From: Fibrobacter sp.
GTDB taxonomy: Bacteria > Fibrobacterota > Fibrobacteria > Fibrobacterales > Fibrobacteraceae
DNA length: 64,000 bases
Reading direction: 5' to 3'
NCBI GenBank assembly: GCA_017642335.1
Contig: JAGCPF010000063.1
Location: 1 to 64,000, forward strand
The position numbers and the translations under genes are program-made. Within the stretch, counting starts at the first letter, position 1. Every line of letters begins with the position of its first letter. Shown here one piece after another: positions 41,630-50,473 of this stretch. Under the pieces are notes generated by a model, which did no database searches, was not told where the DNA came from, and worked only from the letters and a program-made list of their open reading frames with translations.

Positions 41630-41699
41630 CAAATATAGAAGGGGCTTTGACGCTTGTCCAATACTTTAAAATTATGTGGAGTTATCGACTTTCTCTATC
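41630..41699 (-). promoter_or_regulatory. sulfur-box promoter C
   Basis: Same module as A-F on the minus strand, in front of the porin gene; TATATTTG is the complement of 41630-41637 and TTGGAC of 41656-41661. The box ends at 41699. Confidence 0.8.
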
Positions 41700-41767
41700 A
41701 GATATATGTTATTTAATTTGTTTATAATATTACTAACAAAGTAGGTTGTTGAAAATAAAAAGTTCGC

Positions 41768-41786
41768 ACCTGGAATGAATCCGGGG
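41768..41786. repeat. CCCGGA-type hairpin repeat, diverged copy and possible terminator
   Basis: CCTGGAATGAATCCGGGG, then AAAAAGTT on the other side; on the minus strand this is an ATTCC-type stem followed by TTTTTATTTT, so it could terminate the sulfate reduction operon. Confidence 0.5.
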
Positions 41787-41835
41787 CGGGCTCAGATGGG
41801 TGTGATAATGAATATGTTCGGATTTGGCGCGTAAG

Positions 41836-43521
41836 TTAGTGAATCACTACCTTGCGGTATGTGTCGAAGGCCGTCCACTTGCGGAAAAATTCTTCGCGGT
41901 GGTCGATGCCTGCGGCTTCGTATTCACTGAGTAACTGCTTCACGTCTGCATCGGAGTGGACCTTGATTTCAAAGCCGCGCCCATTGATGACGGGAACGCC
42001 CTCGTAGCGATAATCTGCGGCGGCCAACACGCCTGCGATGCGCTTGCCACGAACCTTGACGGCAACACTGTCTCGCAAAATGATGATATCAAAATCATCG
42101 GGGTAGTGGTAGCTTTCGCCTGTGGTGGGAATTTCGTCGCCAACCGTGTAGTGTTGCTTTACAGGTTGCTGTTTTACGACAGAGAGCGTTGCTGTATCGT
42201 AGAAAAATTCTTCAAAAATTTCTCCTCGACCATGGCGCTCGCCTTGCACAAAGGCTGCCTTTTCGTTGGATTGAAGTTGCTTTTCGTAGAGCCCTTCAAC
42301 AACGCCGCAAGCGGCTGTTGCATGCGTTACGATGTCAATGAGAATGAGCTCGCCAAGCGTTTTGTGCTTTTCAAAAAGATCAACGACAATGGCTTCGGCG
42401 AAAACAAGTTCGCAGACGGCAATCCCGTTTTTGGAAATGCTTTCTGTTTCTAAGTGTGCGCCTGTGTTCACGTCAATGGCATAGTCGATTTTCGTGAGTG
42501 TTCCAGGAATAATCTTTGTCCCGATTTTGACGAGGTAGTCTTTGCCTAGCGAAAGCGGCTCGTCATCCATCCACAAAAGTGACGCCTTGATTTTCTTGTA
42601 GCTACCGATGCTTGCATCTCTAGCGAGCACGCAACCTCTCGATACGTCAACTTCACGGTCTAGCGTAATCGTGACCGGTTCGCCAGCGTGGGCTTCTTCG
42701 ACATTCCTGTTTGTGTAGAGAATGCTTTTGACGGATGCTTTCTCGTAACTCGGGAGGGATTTGATGACGTCTCCGACGCGAATCGTTCCAGATTCAATTT
42801 GTCCTTGGAATCCGCGGAATGTACGGTCGGGGCGGCTCACGCGCTGCACGGGCATGTAAAATCCCTTTTCTAGTGCAGAGCTTGATGTATCGACATTTTC
42901 AAGGTATTCAAGTAATGCAGGACCTTGATACCATGCAATGTTTTTCGATTTGATGGTAACGTTGTCGCCTTCTGTTGCCGAAAGCGGAATAACTTGTATG
43001 TTGCTCAGGGAATGAGTCTGTGCAAGTTCTGCGATTTGTACCTTGATTTTGTTGAATACATCTTCGCTGTAGCCCACAAGATCCATCTTGTTCACGGCAA
43101 AGACAAAGTGGCGAATACCCATCAGCCTGCAAATGCGGGCGTGCCTACGCGTCTGTACGAGAACGCCTTGCGATGCATCTACGAGAATCACTGCGAGGTC
43201 GGCAAAAGATGCGCCCACGGCCATGTTGCGGGTGTATTCTTCGTGCCCCGGCGTATCGGCCACGATAAAGCTGCGGTTATCCGTAGTGAAATAACGGTAT
43301 GCGACGTCGATGGTAATGCCCTGCTCGCGTTCAGCCATCAGACCGTCAAGCAAAAGCGAATAGTCAATCTTTCCGCTGCGGCTACCGACCTTGCTGTCCA
43401 ATTCCAAAGCCTTTTCCTGGTCGGTGTAAAGCAATTTGGAGTCGTAAAGAATGTGGCCGATGAGTGTGGATTTTCCGTCGTCCACGCTGCCGCATGTAAT
43501 AAACTTTAACAAACCTTTCAT
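41836..43521 (-). CDS. cysN: sulfate adenylyltransferase large subunit (GTPase)
   Basis: 561 residues; standard CysN is ~475. GTPase motifs are GSVDDGKSTLIGH (G1), DTPGHEEYTRNMA (G3) and NKMDL (G4). The translation-factor-like domains follow. An extra ~90 C-terminal residues (from about residue 470) are of unknown role. With CysD it makes adenosine 5'-phosphosulfate (APS) from sulfate. The start overlaps the cysD stop by one base (TAATG). Confidence 0.95.
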   Translation of the reverse strand: MKGLLKFITCGSVDDGKSTLIGHILYDSKLLYTDQEKALELDSKVGSRSGKIDYSLLLDGLMAEREQGITIDVAYRYFTTDNRSFIVADTPGHEEYTRNMAVGASFADLAVILVDASQGVLVQTRRHARICRLMGIRHFVFAVNKMDLVGYSEDVFNKIKVQIAELAQTHSLSNIQVIPLSATEGDNVTIKSKNIAWYQGPALLEYLENVDTSSSALEKGFYMPVQRVSRPDRTFRGFQGQIESGTIRVGDVIKSLPSYEKASVKSILYTNRNVEEAHAGEPVTITLDREVDVSRGCVLARDASIGSYKKIKASLLWMDDEPLSLGKDYLVKIGTKIIPGTLTKIDYAIDVNTGAHLETESISKNGIAVCELVFAEAIVVDLFEKHKTLGELILIDIVTHATAACGVVEGLYEKQLQSNEKAAFVQGERHGRGEIFEEFFYDTATLSVVKQQPVKQHYTVGDEIPTTGESYHYPDDFDIIILRDSVAVKVRGKRIAGVLAAADYRYEGVPVINGRGFEIKVHSDADVKQLLSEYEAAGIDHREEFFRKWTAFDTYRKVVIH

Positions 43522-44420
43522 TAGAAATATCCCTCCCTCTTGCGGCGTTCCATGCTTCCGGCGGCTTCGTTGTCGATGACGCGCGAAGTTCTTTCCGAAG
43601 AGACGGCGCTCAGGGTTTCGTCAATGATTTCATCAAGCGTGGTGGCGGTCGATTCAACGCCGCCTGTGAGTGGGTAGCAACCGAGCGTGCGGAAACGTAC
43701 CGACTTGATTTCGGGCTTTTCGCCTTCGCGCAGCGGGAATCGTTCGTCATCCACCATGATGATGTTGCCGTCGCGCACTACAACCGGGCGCGGGGCTGCA
43801 AAGTAAAGCGGAACGATGTCAATCTTTTCGCGCTTGATGTACTGCCAGATGTCTTTTTCGGTCCAGTTTGAAATTGGGAAAACGCGGATGCTTTCGCCCT
43901 TGTTGATTTTGGTGTTGTAAAGTTTCCACATTTCGGGGCGCTGGTTTTTCGGGTCCCAGGCGTGTGCAGAATTGCGGAACGAGAAGATGCGTTCCTTGGC
44001 GCGGGATTTTTCTTCGTCGCGGCGTCCACCGCCAAATGCTGCGGTAAAGCCGTACTTGTTCAGCGCCTGCTTCAAGGCTTGTGTCTTCATGATGTCGGTG
44101 TAGGCCGAACCGTGATCGAACGGGTTGATGCCTTGCTTGACGCCATCCTGGTTGATGTATTCCAGCATTTCGATGCCGAGCTTTTTCGCGATGTTGTCGC
44201 GGAACTCAATCATTTCGCGGAACTTCCATGTGGTGTTCACATGCAAGAACGGGAAGGGCGGCTTCTCGGGGTAGAATGCCTTGAGAGCCAAATGTAGCAT
44301 GACGGAACTGTCCTTGCCAATCGAATACAGCATCACCGGCTTTTCGCATTCGGCAGCGACTTCGCGGATGATGTAGATAGCTTCGGCTTCCAGCTCGTCG
44401 AGGTGTGAATATTCGCTCAC
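43521..44420 (-). CDS. cysD: sulfate adenylyltransferase small subunit
   Basis: 299 residues with the ATP-PPase loop [17 protein letters not shown] and the conserved [33 protein letters not shown] (shown here in two runs: [17 protein letters not shown] and [14 protein letters not shown]). It pairs with the CysN gene just downstream. The usual length is ~300. Confidence 0.96.
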   Translation of the reverse strand: MSEYSHLDELEAEAIYIIREVAAECEKPVMLYSIGKDSSVMLHLALKAFYPEKPPFPFLHVNTTWKFREMIEFRDNIAKKLGIEMLEYINQDGVKQGINPFDHGSAYTDIMKTQALKQALNKYGFTAAFGGGRRDEEKSRAKERIFSFRNSAHAWDPKNQRPEMWKLYNTKINKGESIRVFPISNWTEKDIWQYIKREKIDIVPLYFAAPRPVVVRDGNIIMVDDERFPLREGEKPEIKSVRFRTLGCYPLTGGVESTATTLDEIIDETLSAVSSERTSRVIDNEAAGSMERRKREGYF

Positions 44421-44430
44421 TGTGAAACTC

Positions 44431-44745
44431 CTAATACTTGTTCGATTCTTTGGGGTCGATGTCGATTGTCTTTACGCTCCCATCGGGGAACTCGACAATC
44501 CATCGTACGAGACCGTTTACTTTTTCGGTGTGCACCTTGCTGCCCTTGCCGCCGATGTCTTCACCGAGGAAGAAATGGATAGCATGAACGGGGCATTCCT
44601 TGATGCACGAGGTGCAACCCCAACAATCCTTGGGGTACTTGATAAATGCCTTTTTATTTTCGTTTATCTTGATTAGCGTGCCGGGGCAAACATCGTGGCA
44701 TTTCCCGCAGCCAATGCATTTACTTTGATCAATGCTGATGCTCAT
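44431..44745 (-). CDS. aprB: adenylylsulfate reductase beta subunit-like ferredoxin
   Basis: 104 residues with two [4Fe-4S] motifs: [12 protein letters not shown] and [14 protein letters not shown]-terminal extension with [19 protein letters not shown] wraps the alpha subunit, as in AprB. It feeds electrons to the flavin of the alpha subunit. Its gene overlaps the end of the alpha gene (44729-44745). Dissimilatory AprB is usually longer (~150); the shorter form is that of assimilatory anaerobe clusters. Confidence 0.9.
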   Translation of the reverse strand: MSISIDQSKCIGCGKCHDVCPGTLIKINENKKAFIKYPKDCWGCTSCIKECPVHAIHFFLGEDIGGKGSKVHTEKVNGLVRWIVEFPDGSVKTIDIDPKESNKY

Positions 44746-46516
44746 AGTTTCTTTGCCCTTCTGCGGTGAGTTCGCGCAAGATGATTTTGATTTCGCCGTT
44801 TTCGAGGCGGGAATTCACATATTTGCGGAAGTTGATATTGTCTTTTTCGGGATAGTCAAGGTTTTCTGCGAAGCTGTGCCAGCGGGTTTCATGGCGTGCC
44901 GCGAGGTGTGCGATGACGCTCCTGCAAACCGTAAGGCGTTCCTTGAGCTCGTAGATGTACATGACCTCTTGCAGGTCTGCGGCTCCCAATTTGTTGGTCA
45001 ACTTCTCGATTTCTTCAATTTCTTTCTTGGCAAGTTTCAGCTGGTTTTCGCTATAACGATAACCCGTCTTTATGCCGCCTGCATAAGTGTCCATAACAAT
45101 TTGCATAGTCTCTTCAAGTTGTTCCGTTGTGAAGTCGCTTTTTTTGTTTTGGAAAAACTTTTCGATTTCTGCAACATGACTTGCGATGTTGGAATCACTG
45201 ATGTTGAGCGGTACTTCTGCGTCTAGAGCCTGCCCCGGATTTATTCCGGGGGCATTGCGAGACCCCTGTAAGGGGGCGTGGCGATCCACCTTTGCTTTTA
45301 TATACTCTACGGCAGACTTCGCCGCGATTTCGCCTTCGGCAAGTGCGCCGGTCACGTACTTTTGCGGTGCACCTCCGGCTACATCGCCTGCGGCGTAAAG
45401 CCCTTGAATGGTCGTGGCGCGCTTGGTGTCGACCCAATAACCGCTAGCGGTGTGGCCGCCAACAATGTATGGTTCCGTACCTTCAATTTCAACATTCGCT
45501 TTCGACGGCGTTTCATTTTCAAGCCAGCGGATAGTCTGCGACGGGGCCATATTCAGGTAGGCCTTCAAAAGCGATTCCTCTTGCTCGGCAGAAATGCCTT
45601 CGGTTCTCAAATAGCAGGGCCCGCGGCCTTCCAGATTTTCGGTCACCGTTCCGTAAACGCGTTCTGAAGTCGAAATGCCGTATTTCGTCTCGTAAATTTC
45701 GCCGAGAGAATTCACCTGCTTTGCGCCGACACCTTGCGCGAGTGTTCCCGTGGGCGCAATCGTATCTTTGCAACGTAATGCAATGAATCGCATTTCGAAG
45801 GTTGTCATCTCGGCACCGTGACGGATACCCATCGCATAACCTGCGCCCGTATTGAACGGCGGGTACCACATCTTGTGTCGGGAAAATCCCGGATTGTTCG
45901 GGCGGTAAAGTCCGGCGGCTCCGCCCGTCGCGATAATGACTGCGCCCGCTTCGATGGCGTAGAATGTATCGTTCTCGATTCCGAAACCGAATGCACCGTC
46001 AATTTTATTGCCGTGTACCGAGAAGTCAAAAATGTTCACGTGATTCAACACGGTCACATTGGGGAGTTCCTTGACAGCCTTGGCGAGAATCGGCTTGATG
46101 TTTTCGCCGTTGATCTTGATGTTGCGATTCCCGCGAGTGACATATTTGCCGTCCTTGTCCTTCAAGATGACAAGGCCCAATTTTTCCAGATGGGCGGTGA
46201 CTTCGTTGAACTTTTCGGAAATGCTGTAGAGGAGGTCTTCGCGAACGATTCCGTCGGCGTCTTTCTTGGCGTATTCTACGTAATCCTTGGGCGTGCGACC
46301 TTCGGTAATGTAGGCGTTCAAGGCGTTCACGCCAGCGGCAAGGCAACCACTGCGCTTGATATTCGCCTTTTCAACGATAAGGATTTTGAGGTCGGCACTT
46401 TTGTTGCCTGCGGCATTTGGCGCAGTATTGTCCGAAGTGGCAGTAATGGCGGCATAGCAACCAGCCGTGCCGCCACCAATAATCAACAAATCTGTTTTAA
46501 GTCGTTCTATTTTCAT
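44729..46516 (-). CDS. aprA: adenylylsulfate reductase alpha subunit-like flavoprotein
   Basis: 595 residues. FAD-binding IIGGGTAGCYAAI at the N-terminus, then SGCLAAGVNALNAY, the ATGGAAGLYRPN segment and a C-terminal helical domain are those of the AprA/fumarate-reductase flavoproteins, closest to AprA by the genes around it. It reduces APS to sulfite and AMP. Here it is in an assimilatory operon with CysDN and sulfite reductase, replacing CysH-type APS/PAPS reductase. Residues ~410-429 are encoded by a repeat insertion (45231-45287). Confidence 0.88.
   Translation of the reverse strand: MKIERLKTDLLIIGGGTAGCYAAITATSDNTAPNAAGNKSADLKILIVEKANIKRSGCLAAGVNALNAYITEGRTPKDYVEYAKKDADGIVREDLLYSISEKFNEVTAHLEKLGLVILKDKDGKYVTRGNRNIKINGENIKPILAKAVKELPNVTVLNHVNIFDFSVHGNKIDGAFGFGIENDTFYAIEAGAVIIATGGAAGLYRPNNPGFSRHKMWYPPFNTGAGYAMGIRHGAEMTTFEMRFIALRCKDTIAPTGTLAQGVGAKQVNSLGEIYETKYGISTSERVYGTVTENLEGRGPCYLRTEGISAEQEESLLKAYLNMAPSQTIRWLENETPSKANVEIEGTEPYIVGGHTASGYWVDTKRATTIQGLYAAGDVAGGAPQKYVTGALAEGEIAAKSAVEYIKAKVDRHAPLQGSRNAPGINPGQALDAEVPLNISDSNIASHVAEIEKFFQNKKSDFTTEQLEETMQIVMDTYAGGIKTGYRYSENQLKLAKKEIEEIEKLTNKLGAADLQEVMYIYELKERLTVCRSVIAHLAARHETRWHSFAENLDYPEKDNINFRKYVNSRLENGEIKIILRELTAEGQRNYEHQH
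45231..45287. repeat. 57-base palindromic repeat pair inside the aprA-like gene
   Basis: A CCCGGATTTATTCCGGG-type hairpin (family i) is joined directly to a CATTGCGAG...GGCGATCC-type element (family ii). It is 57 bases (19 codons), keeps the reading frame, and encodes DRHAPLQGSRNAPGINPGQ. Both element types occur as separate intergenic copies elsewhere in the window. Confidence 0.85.
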
Positions 46517-47376
46517 TGGCCGTTATAAGCGTCTTTGATTTTTTGCGCAAAGACATCGTGGCCAATGCGGTCTATGGTAAACTTGAAACGTTCGCTGGGC
46601 TTTGCGTTTTCGGCAAAGAACGTGATGGCTGCATCACAGATGTTAAGCAACTTTTGCTTGTCCTCGACAAAGGGGATAATCGTTTCGCCCTTGTTGATGC
46701 TGTTACCGAAAAGTCCACCGAAAGACACGATGTAGCCGTGCGTGGCGTCCCATGCGTCGGTGGGGCATGACTTGTAACAACGTCCGCAGAAGTTGCACTG
46801 GTTTTCGTCAAAAATGACTTTCTTGTTTTCGACCTTGATAGCGCCCTTGCGGCAAGATTTAGCGCAGAGTCCGCAACCAATGCAGCGGTCTTCGGCCCAC
46901 TTGACTTTGATGGCTCCCTTAATGCCCACGTCATTTTCTTCGGCTTTCAGACAATTGTTTTGGCAACCGGTCACGCCGAATTTGAACTTGTGGGGGAGTT
47001 CGCGGGCGAAATAGCGATTGTCCAGTTCCTTGGCGAGTGCGTAGGTGTCAATGCATCCGCTGGGACAAACGGCTTCGCCTTGGCAAGCGGTAATCGTGCG
47101 CACGCGGGGGCCGCAAACGCCAGGCTCTACGCCGCCTTCGGCAAGTGCGTTTTTCACGTCGTCGACGTTTTCAAGCTTGATAAAAGGAATCTCGACACTT
47201 TGTCTAGAGGTCAAATGAGCGTAACCTTCGCCGTATTTCTCGGCGACTTCGGCAATTTTTGCCAGCTGGGTTGCGGTCAGGTTTCCGCCCACGACGCGCA
47301 CGCGTAGCGAGAAGTTATTCTTCTGCTTCTGGCGCATCCAACCGCCTTTTTTTAGAGTTGCATAGTCCGTTGCCAT
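46513..47376 (-). CDS. single-chain siroheme sulfite reductase with two ferredoxin clusters
   Basis: 287 residues. After LRVRVVGGNLTATQLAKIAEVAEKY (NIR/SIR ferredoxin-like half) come the siroheme/[4Fe-4S] cysteines ACQGEAVC (C-x5-C) and TGCQNNC (C-x3-C), then two [4Fe-4S] motifs CIGCGLCAKSC and CNFCGRCYKSC. It is a compact dissimilatory-type enzyme used here for assimilation (sulfite to sulfide). It is the first gene of the reductase-cysDN operon behind promoter D and overlaps the aprA-like gene by 4 bases (ATGA). It could be an AsrC relative. Confidence 0.9.
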   Translation of the reverse strand: MATDYATLKKGGWMRQKQKNNFSLRVRVVGGNLTATQLAKIAEVAEKYGEGYAHLTSRQSVEIPFIKLENVDDVKNALAEGGVEPGVCGPRVRTITACQGEAVCPSGCIDTYALAKELDNRYFARELPHKFKFGVTGCQNNCLKAEENDVGIKGAIKVKWAEDRCIGCGLCAKSCRKGAIKVENKKVIFDENQCNFCGRCYKSCPTDAWDATHGYIVSFGGLFGNSINKGETIIPFVEDKQKLLNICDAAITFFAENAKPSERFKFTIDRIGHDVFAQKIKDAYNGQ

Positions 47377-47415
47377 GAGTTGCGTCTCCTTGATTTCCTT
47401 TATTAGTTACGTCGC

Positions 47416-47485
47416 CAAATATAAAACGCAACTTCTGTCGCGTCCAATACTAAATAAGTATTGCTTTTGATAGATTTTTTCTATA
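47416..47485 (-). promoter_or_regulatory. sulfur-box promoter D
   Basis: Same module as A-F: box (47485-47448), TTGGAC (complement of 47442-47447), 18-base spacer, TATATT (complement of 47418-47423). It drives the sulfite reductase-aprAB-cysDN operon. Confidence 0.8.
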
Positions 47486-47504
47486 AATTTTTGTTCCGCA
47501 AAGG

Positions 47505-48563
47505 TTAAATTACCACGACAGGCTCGCGGAGCGATTGGTTTTTCAGCAGGTGCGCCTCGTTGCCCTCGGTTACGAAAAGCCGGTACAGGAAAACGTCGAC
47601 CTTTTCTCCCACTTCCACCTTGGGCTCGTCAAAGCTCCTGCGGGCAGTGAGTTCCACGCCGTTCACGCGTATGCGAAGCTCGATTCCGTAACTGCGGAAG
47701 TTGACTTCTTCCACGATGCCCTCTTCGGCGGACTTTGAGTATTTCTGCACTTCGCTTTTTTTGGTGACCTTTACAAATTCGGGACGGACAACTGCGTTAT
47801 CAATTTTTTCGATAGCCTCGAAATTGCGGAATCTGCTGTAGTCCTTGAAAATGGAGGGCTGCCCGAAGAAAGATGCGGTGAAGGCGGTTTTCGGATTGTT
47901 GTAGATTTCGTAGGGGGTTCCCACCTGTTCGATGCGCCCCTTGTTCGTGATGATGAGCTCGTCGGCTACTTCGATGGCTTCGTCTTGGTCATGCGTTACA
48001 AAGATGCTGGTGACGCCGAGTTTCGCAATCATTTGCTTGAGCCAATGGCGCAGTTCCTGGCGAACTTTCGCGTCGATGGCGGCGAAGGGTTCGTCGAGGA
48101 GCAAAAGCTGCGGGTTGGGGGCAAGTGCTCGTGCGAAGGCTACACGCTGGCGCTGTCCGCCCGAAAGTTCGCTGGGGTAGCGTTTTTCAAGGCCCGAAAG
48201 GCCTACCAAATCCAGAAGTTCCAACACGCGCTTGCGAATTTCTTCCTTGGATTTTTTTGCGATTTTCAGGCCGAATGCGATATTTTCAAAAACGGTCATG
48301 TAGCGGAACAATGCGTAGCTCTGGAAAACGAATCCTATGCCGCGCTTGCTCGCCGGAATGTTATTCACGACTTTGCCATCGATGATGATCTCGCCGCTGT
48401 CCGGATTTTCGAGCCCTGCAATCATGCGGAGAATTGTCGTCTTGCCGCTACCACTCGGGCCGAGGAGCCCAATCAGCTTACCCTTTTCAATCCCGACTGT
48501 CACATCGTCGGATGCCTTGAAATTGCCGAAATGCTTGTTGATGTGTTTTAGTTCTACGTACAT
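47505..48563 (-). CDS. cysA: sulfate ABC transporter ATP-binding protein
   Basis: 352 residues, the normal length. Walker A GPSGSGKTT, signature LSGGQRQRVAFARALA, Walker B LLLLDEPFAAID, and the C-terminal TOBE-like domain. It energises sulfate/thiosulfate import. It is last in a cysT-cysW-cysA unit; a family ii repeat lies in the 68 bases before it. A good Shine-Dalgarno (CAGGAG) is seen. Confidence 0.95.
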   Translation of the reverse strand: MYVELKHINKHFGNFKASDDVTVGIEKGKLIGLLGPSGSGKTTILRMIAGLENPDSGEIIIDGKVVNNIPASKRGIGFVFQSYALFRYMTVFENIAFGLKIAKKSKEEIRKRVLELLDLVGLSGLEKRYPSELSGGQRQRVAFARALAPNPQLLLLDEPFAAIDAKVRQELRHWLKQMIAKLGVTSIFVTHDQDEAIEVADELIITNKGRIEQVGTPYEIYNNPKTAFTASFFGQPSIFKDYSRFRNFEAIEKIDNAVVRPEFVKVTKKSEVQKYSKSAEEGIVEEVNFRSYGIELRIRVNGVELTARRSFDEPKVEVGEKVDVFLYRLFVTEGNEAHLLKNQSLREPVVVI

Positions 48564-48594
48564 AAAATCTCCTGTTTGTTGCTTTCGACCGATT

Positions 48595-48630
48595 CGTCAT
48601 TGCGAGGAGCCGCAGGCGACGTGACAATCC
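48595..48630. repeat. CGTCATTGCGAGGA repeat (family ii)
   Basis: CGTCATTGCGAGGAGCCGCA and then GGCGACGTGACAATCC, in the gap between cysW and cysA. Related to 52874-52908 and to the second half of 45231-45287. It resembles short interspersed elements of the same opening found in many bacteria. Confidence 0.75.
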
Positions 48631-48631
48631 G

Positions 48632-49489
48632 TTAACCCTTCTTTCTTCCCTTGTGTTCTATCAAACTTCTCGCGACCAGAATGAGAATGGCGAGCATCAC
48701 CAGTATCGACGCCACCGCAAACGCGGGCACGTACTGGAATTCGTTAAACAAAATTTCTACATGCAGCGGAAGCGTGTTCGTCTTGCCGCGCAAATGCCCC
48801 GATATCACGGAGACGGCGCCGAATTCGCCCATCGCGCGCGCCGCACAAAGTACCACGCCGTAAAGGAACGCCCACTTGATATGCGGGAAAGTGACCCTGC
48901 GGAAAATGGTAAAGCCCTTCGCACCCATAAGTGCCGCCGCCTCTTCTTCGTCGGTTCCCTGCGATTCTAGTACCGGAATGAGTTCGCGCGAAATGAACGG
49001 GAATGTGACAAATATCGTTGCAAGTACAATGCCCGGAACCGCAAATACAATCTTGATGTCCCAATCCTGCAACAGCGGGAAAATCGGGCTCTGCCTGCCG
49101 AATGTGAGCAGGAAAATGAGGCCTGCGATAATCGGTGAAACCGTCACCGGTAAGTCAATCAGCGTCGCCAGAATCTTTTTGCCCTTAAACTTGAACTTGG
49201 TAATGGACCATGCTGCGCACAAGCCAAAAATCGTGTTGATGACGACCGCGAAGAACGTCGCCTCCAGCGTCAAGAGAATCGCCTTGACGGTGTAATTGTC
49301 GGCTATTGCCTTGGAATACACTGCAAAACCTTGCTTGAATGCCTCGGTAATCACCGTAATCAGCGGTAAAATCAGCATCAAGAATATGAACGCGAAACTG
49401 ATGCCGATAAGAGTCCACTTGACGGCCTTCGAACCTTTGCTTTCCTTGAGAGCGACTGCTTGTCTTTCTTTTGAAATAGCTTTTGACAT
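48632..49489 (-). CDS. cysW: sulfate ABC transporter permease CysW
   Basis: 285 residues, about six membrane segments and the EAA-type loop LESQGTDEEEAAALMGAKGFTIFRRVTFP. It pairs with CysT. Its start overlaps the cysT stop (TAATG). It is a normal-length member of the sulfate/thiosulfate permease family. Confidence 0.94.
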   Translation of the reverse strand: MSKAISKERQAVALKESKGSKAVKWTLIGISFAFIFLMLILPLITVITEAFKQGFAVYSKAIADNYTVKAILLTLEATFFAVVINTIFGLCAAWSITKFKFKGKKILATLIDLPVTVSPIIAGLIFLLTFGRQSPIFPLLQDWDIKIVFAVPGIVLATIFVTFPFISRELIPVLESQGTDEEEAAALMGAKGFTIFRRVTFPHIKWAFLYGVVLCAARAMGEFGAVSVISGHLRGKTNTLPLHVEILFNEFQYVPAFAVASILVMLAILILVARSLIEHKGRKKG

Positions 49490-50319
49490 TAGCGGCCTCC
49501 CTTGAGAATCTTCGAATTTCTCGCCTGCGCAAGGTTCACCAGGAACAATGTTGCAAAAGACGCCACAAGCATTACGAGCGCAATTGTCGTGGCGCTTGCA
49601 TAGTCATATTCCTGCAATTCCGACATGATAATCAGCGGCGCAATTTCGGTTTCGAACGGCTGGTTACCCGCAATGAACACGACGCTACCGTATTCGCCGA
49701 GGCAGCGTCCGAACGCAAGGCCGAATCCGGTAAAAATCGCTGGCTTGAGTTCTGGCAGAATGATTTTCCAAAAAATCGTCGCACGGCTTGCGCCCAGCAC
49801 GCCTGCGGCCTCTTCGTAAGCGGGGTCCAGTTTTTCGAGCACCGGCTGCACCGCGCGCACCACAAACGGAATGCCGATAAACACGAGCGCCACCGTAATG
49901 CCCACTTGCGTAAATGCAATCTTGATTCCGAATTTAGCAAAGAATCCGCCTATAAGTCCCGTATCGGCCGTGAGTGCCGTGAGTGCGATGCCCGCCACCG
50001 CTGTCGGGAGCGCGAATGGAAGCTCAATCGTTCCATCTACTAATCGCTTGAGCGGAAATGTATAGCGCACCAAGACCCATGCCAATATGACTCCCATCAC
50101 CGCATTGATCAGCGACGCAATAAAGGCCGTAAAAAAACTCACCTTGAAACTCGAAAGCACACGGGGCCGCGTAATGACATCAATAATTTCGCTTGCACTC
50201 ATTTGGGCCGAAAATACGACCAGCGAGGCGAGGGGAATCAACACCACCACGCTCAAAATCGCAAGCGTAACGCCCGTAGTAAGGCCAAAGCCCGGTATGA
50301 CAACACTGTTTCTTTTCAT
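49489..50319 (-). CDS. cysT: sulfate ABC transporter permease CysT
   Basis: 276 residues with six membrane segments and the EAA-type loop LDPAYEEAAGVLGASRATIFWKIILP. Promoter E lies so close to the start (TATATT to ATG is 10 bases) that the transcript should be nearly leaderless, and no Shine-Dalgarno is visible. Upstream of it lies the sbp gene with its own terminator, so cysTWA is a separate unit. Confidence 0.94.
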   Translation of the reverse strand: MKRNSVVIPGFGLTTGVTLAILSVVVLIPLASLVVFSAQMSASEIIDVITRPRVLSSFKVSFFTAFIASLINAVMGVILAWVLVRYTFPLKRLVDGTIELPFALPTAVAGIALTALTADTGLIGGFFAKFGIKIAFTQVGITVALVFIGIPFVVRAVQPVLEKLDPAYEEAAGVLGASRATIFWKIILPELKPAIFTGFGLAFGRCLGEYGSVVFIAGNQPFETEIAPLIIMSELQEYDYASATTIALVMLVASFATLFLVNLAQARNSKILKGGR

Positions 50320-50327
50320 AGGTGTCG

Positions 50328-50397
50328 CAAATATAGAACCCGCTTTTTGAGGCGTCCAATACTAAATTCTTATGCGGAATTATCGCTTTTTCTTATA
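50328..50397 (-). promoter_or_regulatory. sulfur-box promoter E
   Basis: The best-matching copy of the module: box (50397-50360), TTGGAC (complement of 50354-50359), 18-base spacer, TATATT (complement of 50330-50335). It drives cysTWA. Confidence 0.82.
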
Positions 50398-50406
50398 GCG
50401 CACGTA

Positions 50407-50442
50407 AAAAAACTTCCTGTACTTGCATACAGGAAGTTTTTT
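50407..50442. terminator. bidirectional terminator after sbp
   Basis: AAAAAACTTCCTGTA (50407-50421), loop CTTGCA, TACAGGAAGTTTTTT (50428-50442): a perfect stem with A and T runs that can end sbp transcription. Confidence 0.92.
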
Positions 50443-50473
50443 AATTGGCTATTTATGGCAAAAATCTAGGCGA

